The notes below the pieces were generated by a model that saw only the letters and a program-made list of their open reading frames with translations, did not search any database and had not been told where the DNA came from. Below are positions 56,680 through 64,000 of a stretch of 64,000 bases of DNA, in pieces (the first letter of the stretch is position 1; every line of letters begins with the position of its first letter). The DNA lies in NCBI GenBank assembly GCA_018417955.1, contig JACTVC010000024.1, positions 682,001-746,000 of the forward strand. Reading direction: 5' to 3'. The DNA comes from Laccaria trichodermophora. Its lineage: Eukaryota; Basidiomycota; Agaricomycetes; Agaricales; Hydnangiaceae. The translations under genes were made by a program, and so were the position numbers.

Positions 56680-58205
56680 CTGTCTTGAGGATTGCATGCC
56701 TTGGTGCACGACGACTTAGTAGGGGGTGGCTGCTAATCGTTTAAAGGTCTTTTATTATCAAGAGGAGCACCAAACAATCCGTACAGTTCAACCTACAGAA
56801 TATGCCCTACACATTGCGGCTGTCTCTTCGTCCTCAACGCATGCTTCAACAGTCATTGGAACCTTGAATCAAGACCTCCTCATCACTCTGCCCTACCCAG
56901 TTTCTGTGAAAAGCAGCAAAGCATCTTTCCCAGATAACTGCTCACTAGTATATTTCCTGACTGTCACTCCATTCACTTTCACATCTCAAAGTCTTCACTA
57001 TCACTACTTCCCTGCCATTGAAGAACTTGACCCGATGGATTACAACGTGGTTCAGTACATTCGTTTCAATGCTTCCTTGGGCATCGTTCATGGGCACATC
57101 CACAAAAATCTGCTTGTAAGCTCCAATATACGCAACCTTGAAGCTTGGGCTCTTGCCACTCTCCCTCTCCACTAAGTTTTTCTTTTTAGTTTATTTTGAT
57201 CATTGCCCCGAAATGATGGGGCCATCGTTTTAATTTTCTCCCTATTTGTGGAAGTGCCAAATGACATGTTCATGGCACTTCGCTTTTTCAATGTTTTCTT
57301 TCGTGTTTTGAACTTTATTGTGCATTTTAAATTTTTCTAGGCTCCAAGGTTTTTCTTTTATTCTTCAGGTCATTAAGAGCATTTTGAAAGATCCATTTGA
57401 ACATCTACACAAGCGCCTGATGAGTGACCACGTGCACTGAAGAAGTCCCAGTCCAATGACACACTAATCAGCATCTTACCCTCGCATCGAAGGAGTCAAG
57501 CTCAGGACTTTATTTTCATACACACGACTCTTATTTCTTTTTTTAAATTTATCATGTTCTTGTTTACGACAAATCCTTGTGAGACTGTAGGCCTTACTTG
57601 AAGACTGGACGGTAGGGTCAAGAAGCCGACGACTGGGATGCTCGCGTTGAGGGCAGCAACGCGCACGTAAATAAGCCTCTCCCAGTGTTGAGCAACTCCC
57701 TGAGCAATTCCCAGTCCAAGAGTTTTTGTTTAATTTGTTCACTTCCCCAAATCATTGCATTTTTTTTCTTCTTTTCTTATTTTAGATTATTGGGGACAGG
57801 CAGCATGCGAGAATGTGTTGATTGCCTTGTGATTTTGATTTTTGTACTTAGGTGTTCTCCCACCTTGCAAATGGAATGCCTTTTTTCTTTTCCCCCACTT
57901 TTTACCTCTCACAGTTAGTTTCAACATTTGACCCTTTTGGATCACTTCCCCTCTCTTCAAAAACTCCCTCCATCCCCTACTAAGTCGTTGTGCACCAAGG
58001 TGTGGCAATCCTCAAGACAGACGTATCAAGCGCATTCGCAAACTCACGCCACTGTTTAAGCTTTTAAAGTCGTTGACTACACTAAGTACTACTTTAAGCC
58101 GTCCCTTTGTCTATTGTTACCTTTCTTTCTCTCTTTCGCTCTCGTTTTCACATAGACGACCAGTACTCTGTCCCCTGCTTTGAACTAACGTTCTTCCTCA
58201 CAGGT
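56680..58205 (+). mobile_element. Repeat R1, long copy, with internal inverted ends
   Basis: 56,680-56,732 (ACGTCTGTCTTGAGGATTGC .. GACTTAGTAGGGG) is repeated inverted at 57,962-58,030, with TCAA on both outer sides. A tail to 58,205 resembles the end of the short copy at 37,020-37,205. 57,590-57,860 matches 36,570-36,850. It splits the element G remnant. No recognised transposase. Confidence 0.5.
56726..57175 (+). CDS. Unidentified open frame within R1, 149 codons
   Basis: Opens with a GTG just after a stop, so there is no proper start. It may be a spliced exon. Content: YYQEEHQTIRTVQPTEYALH, VIGTLNQDLLITLPYPVS, FTFTSQSLHYHYFPAIEELD, IVHGHIHKNLLVSS, ending ALATLPLH. Codon use looks coding and no internal stop occurs. 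No signal, membrane segment or motif I can name. Confidence 0.35.
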   Translation: MAANRLKVFYYQEEHQTIRTVQPTEYALHIAAVSSSSTHASTVIGTLNQDLLITLPYPVSVKSSKASFPDNCSLVYFLTVTPFTFTSQSLHYHYFPAIEELDPMDYNVVQYIRFNASLGIVHGHIHKNLLVSSNIRNLEAWALATLPLH

Positions 58206-58610
58206 GGAGAGCTGATGTTTGTCAGGAATATCAAATCTATGTGCAAGAGATAGGTGCTCTCCACCAGGCACATGCAAAAGCACATTCCAATCACAGGATT
58301 GACTCATTCTTTGCAAGAAAGTACCTCCATTTCTTCATTGGGAGGCTGAGATATATTTGAAATCTTTTTACAGATCTACATGTGCTCTTGAAGAAAGGGA
58401 AAGGCCAGCCCTTAATAAAAGTCTGCTTCCCAACCCTCCCAGAAGGCCCATTATTAAAGAAATTTGCAACAACCCATTAAGTGCCTTTAGTGGATTTGGT
58501 CATCACTGTGCCAATGACTTTCTTTTCTTAAATGCAATATTTTCAGGCATGCCATCTTACCTCATCTGCTCAAAAGATGACTTCTATGAAGCTTTTAAAG
58601 ATGCTATCTA
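58205..58610 (+). pseudogene. Element G coding remnant, last piece
   Basis: Frame 1: RWRADVCQEYQIYVQEIGAL .. HSNHRIDSFFARKYLHFFIG to a TGA. A shifted frame then runs on: EIYLKSFYRSTCALEERERP, PRRPIIKEICNNPLSAFSGF, LFLNAIFSGMPSYLICSKDD, up to the element G inverted repeat. Protein-like but unrecognised; probably the transposase or cargo of element G. Confidence 0.35.
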
Positions 58611-59146
58611 TTCAGGGCAGTTAGCAGGAATCACCCACCAACACTGAGAGCCCTGAACATACAAACAGGCCATAGTTGATGGTGCCTGCTGATGGGCCAA
58701 TAAGAGACAATAACCTGGTGTTGATGAATTGGCTGATGCAGTCCCATAAATAAGGTAATGAAGGGTCAGCTGGCAATGTATATTTAGCACAGCCAGATCA
58801 GCAGGAATTATACCTGGAGAGTGAAGGACAACTATTTGTATATCGGCTGATGGAAGATAGCTACGCAGGATCGGTTGACAGATATGAATGTTCCTGGGTT
58901 GGTGATCAGCTGAGGGTCTTAAATTCTGATTAGCAGAGTCAGCTGGTGGGACCCACATTATTGTAGTCATGGCTTGGCTGATCAGTCCAGAAAATGGATA
59001 CTGCTACTGAGTCAACCCTGGAAACTGAAAATTTATAAACATGGGATCAGCCAATGTTTGAGCCAGACCGGGGTTCCATGCCTGGTTGAAATGTCCAACA
59101 TGTGGTATGTTTACAGGAAAAGTGACTTTCCCAGATGATTTAATAT

Positions 59147-59590
59147 TAAATTGTTGAAGTACTTTAGCTGGTGCCATGTCCAGATGCAAAATAACCAAGC
59201 AGACAAGTGAATTAAATCAGTAAAGACACCCAGGCTGCACATTGGGTGGTGCAGGTGATTAAATTAGTAAGTTGAAGTCATGCAGCTGTTGCTGTGTTTG
59301 AGTAAATGATCACTGAGCAAACAGGTGAATTAAATGCCCAGGCTGCACATTGGATAACAGAGCCAATTTCATTTTAAATTGTTGAAGTACTTTGGCTGGT
59401 GCCGAGGCCAGGTGGAAAATAACTGAGCAGTGAAGTGAATCAAATTGATTACGAGTCCTCTGAGTTTATGAAGAGACTCGTTTATTCCCCAGGATCTCGA
59501 GACATTTTTCAGCACGGTAATGCTGAAATTTGACTTTCTCCCATGAAAGTGATTTCTTCCCACGATCAGCTGCCTTTTCAGGAAGTGTGT
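59147..59590 (+). repeat. Lead-in to the satellite, with a 230-bp direct repeat
   Basis: AAATTGTTGAAGTACTTT.GCTGGTGCC occurs at about 59,147 and 59,377. GAGTCCTCTGAGTTTATGAA with GAGACTCGTTTATT (59,453) is matched by GAGTCCTCTGAGTTTAGAAA with GAGACTTGTTTATT at 61,966, on the far side of the satellite. Confidence 0.55.
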
Positions 59591-61230
59591 GGGTATCCGA
59601 ACAAGCCCTCGATCACAGAAAATGGGGCATATTGAGGCCCTGGGGAGTTGTGAGCATATGGGCAAAAAAGCGAAAATACACACTGACCTAGCTCCACGAG
59701 ACCTCAACCGTTTTGTAAGCGGTTTTGGGGAGCGTCTTCACGGAGTGTGGGGGTATCCAAACGAACCCTCGACCATAGAAAATGAAGCAGATTGAGGCCC
59801 TGGGGAGTTTTGAGCAGATAGGCAAAAAAGCGAAAATACACACTCACCTAGCTCCACGAGACCTCAACCGTTTTATAAGCGGTTTTGGGGAGCGTCTTCA
59901 CGGAGTGTGGGGGTAACCGAACGAGTGCTTGATCACAAAAATCGAAGCAGATTGAGGTCCTGGGAAGTTGTCAGCACAAGGGGAAAAGGAGCGAAAAGAC
60001 AAACTTACCTAGCTCCATGAGACCTCAACCGTTTGGTACGCGGCTTTCGGGAGCGTCTTCACGGAGTGTAGGGGTATCTGATTGAGTCCTTGATCGCAGA
60101 AATTGAAGCAGATTGAGGTCCTGGGGAGTTGTGAGCATAAGGGCAAAAGAGCGAAAATGGAAACTGACCTAGCTCCACAAGACCTTAACCGTTTTTGTAA
60201 GCAGTTTTTGGGAGCGTCTCAGCGGAGTGTAGGGGTATCCGAACGAGTCCTTGATCACAAAAATCGGCACAGATTGAGGTTCTGGGGAGTTGTGAGCACA
60301 AGGGCAAAAAAGCGATAATAGAAACTACCTAGCTCCACGAGACCTTAACCAATTTGTAAGCGGTTTTTGGGAGCGTCTTAGCGGAGTGTAGGGGCATCCG
60401 AACGAGTTCTTGATCACAAAAATCGACGCAGATTGAGGTACTGGGGAGTTGTGAGCACAAGGGCAAAAAAGCGATAATAGAAACTGACCTAGCTCCACAA
60501 GACCTCAACCGTTTTGTAAGCGGTTTTTGGGAGCGTCTTAGCGGAGTGTAGGGGTATCCGAACGAGTCCTTGATCACAAAAATCGGTGCAGATTGAGGTT
60601 CTGGGGAGTTGTGAGCACAAGGGCAAAAAAGCGATAATAGAAACTACCTAGCTCCACGAGACCTTAACCATTTTGTAAGCTGTTTTAGGGAGCGTCTCAG
60701 CGGAGTGTAGGGGTATCCGAACGAGTCCTCGATCGCGAAAATCGAAGCAGATTGAGGTTCTGGGGAGTTGTGAGCATAAGGGCAAAAAAGCGATAATAGA
60801 AACTGACCTAGCTCCACGAGACCTCAACCGTTTTGTAAGCGGTTTGGGGGAGCGTCTTAGCGGAGTGTACGGGTATCCGAACAAGTCCTTCATCACAAAA
60901 ATCGATACAGATTGAGGTCCTGGGGAGTTGTGAGCATAAGGGCAAGAAAGTGATAATAGAAACTGACCTCGCTCGACGAGACCTTAACCGTTTTGTAAGC
61001 GGTTTTTGGGAGCGTCTTAGCGGAGTGTAGGGGTATCCGAACGAGTCATTGATCACAAAAACCGACACAGATTGAGGTTCTGGGGAGTTGTGAGCATAAG
61101 GGCAAAAAAGCGCAAATGGAAACTGACCTAGCTCCCCGCAACCTCAACCGTTTTGTAAACGGTTTTTGGGAGCATCTTCACAGAGTGTGGGGCTATCCAA
61201 ACGAGCTCAAGATCATGAAAATCGAAGCCG
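59590..61230 (+). repeat. 160-bp satellite array, about ten copies
   Basis: CCTAGCTCCACGAGACC recurs at about 59,692, 59,851, 60,009, 60,170, 60,328, 60,488, 60,648, 60,808, 60,968 and 61,128, a spacing of 158-161 bp. Each unit holds AACCGTTTTGTAAGCGGTT, a small hairpin, then GGGAGCGTCTTAGCGGAGTG and GGGGTATCCGAACGAGTCC. Copies at 60,328 and 60,648 share ACTACCTAG for ACTGACCTAG, hinting at a 320-bp double unit. Minus frames open for about 85 codons per unit pair are repeats, not genes. Confidence 0.92.
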
Positions 61231-61249
61231 CGTTGACAGAGAACTTTCA

Positions 61250-62210
61250 TTGTGTTTGGACTAGCCAAGACGGCAATGTACCATTCCACCAACAAACTAC
61301 ACACAGCCACATGAGCAAGAGTCAAGACACGCATTACAAGTTGACCAGATCCCCACCCAAATGAAATATTGCTGTGAGATGAATATGGTAGACATGTGGC
61401 ACTCGAATTGTTTGGACTGGCCAAGACAATGACAAGCATGCAAAGGAAACAGACAAGATGTGGTAGATAGATACATTGCACAAATCGTTTGGACTGGCCA
61501 AGACAACAAAGAGTGCAAGACAGCAAAGCAAACAGCACACCACCTGCTTTGGATGTGGCATTATGTGTGTCGCATTTGGATTGTTCAAGACGATGACCAT
61601 GCTAATGTGGCATCACAGAATACTCTGTGTTGTGTTTGGATTAACCAAGACGACAACAACACAATGGATGTGGCATCACAGAATGCTCTGTGTCATGTTT
61701 GGATTGACCAAGACGATGACAACAGGGTTTGTACTTAGCAAGCAGAAGTTGACGTTGAGTCTTCGGAAGTATCCGAAAATGACGTACTTCCCTTGCGGGC
61801 TACCCTCAAAATCAACCATAGCCCGCAAGGGAAGTATGTCATTTTCGGATACTTCCGAATTGTCACGTTTCGTGTGTCCTCTTCTGCAAAGACTCTCCCG
61901 TCTATTTTTGCCATCCGCTCATTATCATCTTGGCCAGTTCAAACACTTTGAGTGTGTTGTTATGAGTCCTCTGAGTTTAGAAAGAGACTTGTTTATTATT
62001 ATCTGGTAACTCGCAACCACATTTGGACTGGCCAAGATGATGGTAGCTAGCTAGAGAGTCAGAACAAGGGTGATGCATGTGCAAAATGCAAGTGACAATG
62101 TTATCTGCAAATGTCATTATTGGGTTTGGACTAGCCAAGACCACACTGACATAGCCTCTACAGAACACACATTTTAGTTCATTGGGTTTGGACTGGCCAA
62201 GACCACAATG
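61250..62210 (+). repeat. Recurrent TTTGGACTGGCCAAGAC motif
   Basis: About ten occurrences (61,255, 61,409, 61,488, 61,574, 61,632, 61,700, 61,931 inverted, 62,020, 62,127, 62,186). A cleaner tandem part of about 67 bp with GATGTGGCATCACAGAATAC lies at 61,549-61,735. The core TTGGCCAA is palindromic. No protein. Confidence 0.7.
61762..61859. repeat. 98-bp hairpin, copy 1
   Basis: Arms of 41 bp with one mismatch: TTCGGAAGTATCCGAAAATG .. CCCTTGCGGGCTA, and its inverse, separated by a 16-nt loop. The related hairpin is at 62,606-62,696. Confidence 0.9.
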
Positions 62211-62605
62211 AAGGCAACAGTTAACAGGACACATATACAGGTGCAACTTGCTGAACACTATTTGCAGTGGATTGGATAAGGTTGTATGGTGAGGATACAT
62301 GTTGTGAATGTGAAAGTACATATGCATGTTGTATATGAAACTGTTTGTATTTGTTTCAAACCATGTGATATCACGTGGGTTCAACTTCAGCATACAGAAA
62401 CCAAAGTCTGCTGTAGAGTATAAAATTTAATTTCGGACTATTTATTTATATTTACCTTCAACTATTCTCAATGAACAATAATCCTACAAATAAGGAGTGC
62501 ATACTGCAAAAAAGACCGTGTCATTTGGACCAGAATTGGCAGAGCTACATAGAAATCTTTATTTTCGCAAAAATGATGACTAATCGAGTCACTTTCCTAA
62601 GTGTT

Positions 62606-62696
62606 GGAAATAGCCGAAAATGATGTACTTCCCTTGCGGGCTACCTTCAAAATCAAAGGTAGCCCGCAAGGGAAGTACATCATTTTTGGAGATTTC
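62606..62696. repeat. 90-bp hairpin, copy 2
   Basis: Arms share GAAAATGATGTACTTCCCTT and GCGGGCTACC with copy 1 and fold back nearly perfectly around a TTCAAAATCAAA loop. The outer part of the arms differs from copy 1, so this is a mobile or amplified hairpin and not one extended palindrome. Confidence 0.88.
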
Positions 62697-62779
62697 TGAT
62701 GCTTACAAATCCAGCCTATACACATTATATTAGCTGTAAAGGGCTTGCTGCTTGCGACAATGAGCTTAGGGTGTTGCTC

Positions 62780-63470
62780 ACTGTTGGTGGCGATGTCGGG
62801 GGTCGTTTTCAGGGTCCAGGGCGCATTTCTAAATAAGGAAATGTGCGCATTTTCAGATGTAAAATAGCAATAAAATAGCAGAAAAATCACAAAAATCACA
62901 AAAAATTGAGGGTAGTCTGGTAATGATGTTGGAGTTTGTTTTCAGGGTTCAGGGCACATTTCTAAATAAGGAAATGTGCGCATTTCCAGATGTAAAACAG
63001 CAATAAAATAGCAGAAAAATCACAAAAATCACAAAAAATTGAGGGTAGTCTGGTAATGATGTTGGAGTTTGTTTTCAGGGTTCAGGGCACATTTCTAAAT
63101 AAGGAAATGTGTGCATTTTCAGATGTAAAATAGCAATAAAATAGCAGAAAAACAGAAAAAAATTGAGGGTGCTGCTTACTGCTGGTAATGATGTTGGAGG
63201 TTGTTTTCAGGGTCCAGGGTATATTTCCAAATATGGTAATATAGCCAACAATAGCCAGAAAATCAGAAGAAAAAATGGAGGATAGTGGTGATAACCTTGG
63301 GTAATGTTGTCAAGGTTCAGAGGCTATTCTCATCATGGTAATATAACCAGAGATAGCTAGAAAATAGCCAGAAAATCAGAAAGAAATGAGGGATGGTGCT
63401 TATTGCCAGTGATAACCTTGGGTAACATTGTCAGAGTCCAGAGTCTAGTTCCAAATAGAGTAATATAGAC
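62780..63470 (+). repeat. 134-bp tandem repeat, decaying rightwards
   Basis: TTTTCAGGG(T/C)CAGGGC and CATTTCTAAATAAGGAAATG recur at about 62,807, 62,942 and 63,076, followed by GCAATAAAATAGCAGAAAAA. More diverged units run to 63,470. Related to 2,470-3,160. Confidence 0.8.
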
Positions 63471-63478
63471 CCAAAAAT

Positions 63479-64000
63479 CAATACTTTACCCTCCCCAGGT
63501 TATTCCATGTGGAATCCATGGAATGGGGGGTGGACTGAAGAAATTCCAGATGGATTCCATGGAATGGTGGATGGATTCCATACTTTTTCCACATGGATTC
63601 CATACTTTTTCCATGGTTTTTCCATACCTTTTCCATACTTTTTCCATACTTTTTCCATGGTTTTTCCATGGTTTTTCCATACTTTTTCCATGGTTTTTCT
63701 ACATGGATTCCATACTTTTTCCATATGGAATCCATATGGAATGACTTCATGGAATAAACATCTTACACTTAACATAGTCTGTTGTTGAATTGATTAACAT
63801 AATACAAAAATTTGAGCCTTTATCTAATAAAATCAGATTACATATTATCATCACTACCATCATCATCACTATCATCACCATCACCATCATCTCCTTTTTT
63901 CATCTTTTCTTCCCTCTTCTTTATCTTCTCAAGAACATGTCGGGTATGATAGAATAGCATTGCATGCAAAAACCAATTGAAGTTGTCAACAGTCATCCGT
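63479..64000 (-). mobile_element. E4: left end of a further two-gene element
   Basis: The end is CAATACTTTACCCTCCCC, then AGGTTATTCCATGTGGAATC and CCATGG dyads, followed by a TTTTTCCATAC/TTTTTCCATGG run to 63,735. The gene B 3' end follows on the minus strand. End type and gene orientation match E1. The element continues beyond the window. Confidence 0.75.
63838..64000 (-). CDS. Gene B of E4, C-terminal fragment
   Basis: On the minus strand the frame reads RMTVDNFNWFLHAMLFYHTR, then HVLEKIKKREEKMKKGDD and an Asp/Gly/Ser tail, ending TAA at 63,838-63,840. It matches RMTPQNYNWFIHTMLSYHTR of E1 and the corresponding parts of E2 and E3, so it is the last exon of a fourth gene B. The rest lies outside the window. 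Confidence 0.8.
   Translation of the reverse strand, partial: RMTVDNFNWFLHAMLFYHTRHVLEKIKKREEKMKKGDDGDGDDSDDDGSDDNM

Larger units (their letters stand above)
51085..58975. mobile_element. Element G: inverted repeats of about 360 bp enclosing E3
   Basis: 51,085-51,440 and 58,610-58,975 are inverted copies, starting GTGAGTCCCACCAGCTGACT and GTGGGTCCCACCAGCTGACT. They are rich in TCAGCTGA/TCAGCCGAT words and run through TCAGGGCTCTCA.TGTTGGT. Between them lie a coding-like remnant (51,490-51,739; 56,576-56,680; 58,205-58,610), E3 and repeat R1. This suggests a third kind of TIR element, split by E3. Exact termini and target duplication are not resolved. Confidence 0.6.

Noticed and set aside
60329..61068. 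Three similar minus-strand frames of 82-86 codons in the satellite
   Set aside because: They repeat with the 160-bp unit and begin in different repeat contexts; most likely chance frames.
63478..63788. Frames with MEKPWKKYGK-like or PWFFHTFS-like repeats
   Set aside because: They translate a TTTTTCCATAC/TTTTTCCATGG repeat in the E4 end; not a protein.

Overview
The window looks like a transposon-filled stretch of a basidiomycete (probably Agaricomycete) nuclear genome. Introns are about 50-100 bp, with GTAAG-type donors. The best-preserved proteins are mobile-element proteins: a fungal Ty3/Gypsy Gag-Pol, a Tc1/mariner transposase, and cysteine-cluster proteins resembling the CxC5/CxC6 modules that accompany KDZ transposases in mushrooms. 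I found no convincing host housekeeping gene, rRNA, functional tRNA or CRISPR array. Nearly everything is a mobile element, a relic of one, or satellite DNA.

The main theme is a group of two-gene DNA transposons. Gene A is an intron-rich protein with a disordered acidic or serine-rich front and a lysine-rich tail. Gene B has a hydrophobic N-terminus, a CxC5-like cluster, a CxC6-like cluster and a KDZ-like catalytic-looking core. There are four copies. E1 (10,688-17,962, minus) has an intact gene B. E2 (19,156-41,390, plus) is split by a Gypsy element and by a Tc1 element. E3 (about 51,740-56,568, plus) is decayed. E4 (from 63,479, minus) runs off the right edge. E1 and E2 are flanked by 8-bp target duplications. 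Their ends are asymmetric: a GAGGTCTTTA-type end beside gene A and a CAGTACTTTA-type end beside gene B. Non-autonomous relatives share these ends (2,165-4,180; 45,721-48,945; 46,993-48,365; isolated ends near 5,574, 7,050, 41,763 and 50,843). Three non-autonomous regions carry, in the same order, a GGAGGG tract, a GTTGTC-rich tract and a tRNA-like sequence.

Layout. 1-5,540: short repeats, one TIR element and a coding relic. 5,574-10,350: non-autonomous TIR ends and an antisense SNF2-helicase pseudogene cut by a 677-bp MITE. 10,688-17,962: E1. 18,060-19,155: dispersed repeat and part of an older element. 19,156-41,390: E2, with a nested Gypsy element (21,876-35,548) that itself holds an 869-bp MITE, a 60-bp-period satellite block and another foldback MITE, plus a Tc1 element (39,419-40,744). 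41,391-45,400: remnants and minisatellites. 45,400-49,640: a satellite copy split by two nested TIR elements. 49,670-51,080: simple repeats. 51,085-58,975: a larger inverted-repeat element enclosing E3 and another insertion. 59,150-61,230: a 160-bp satellite. 61,250-63,470: dispersed motifs, two long hairpins and a 134-bp repeat. 63,479-64,000: the end of E4.

Insertion order can be read from the nesting. An old element was hit by E2. E2 was hit by Gypsy (duplication TTGAG, LTRs differing at about 14 of 364 sites) and by Tc1 (TA). Gypsy was in turn hit by the MITE (duplication TCCATCA). In each case removing the insert with one duplication restores a reading frame. All coordinates and alignments were done by eye; family names come from recalled motifs, not database searches.
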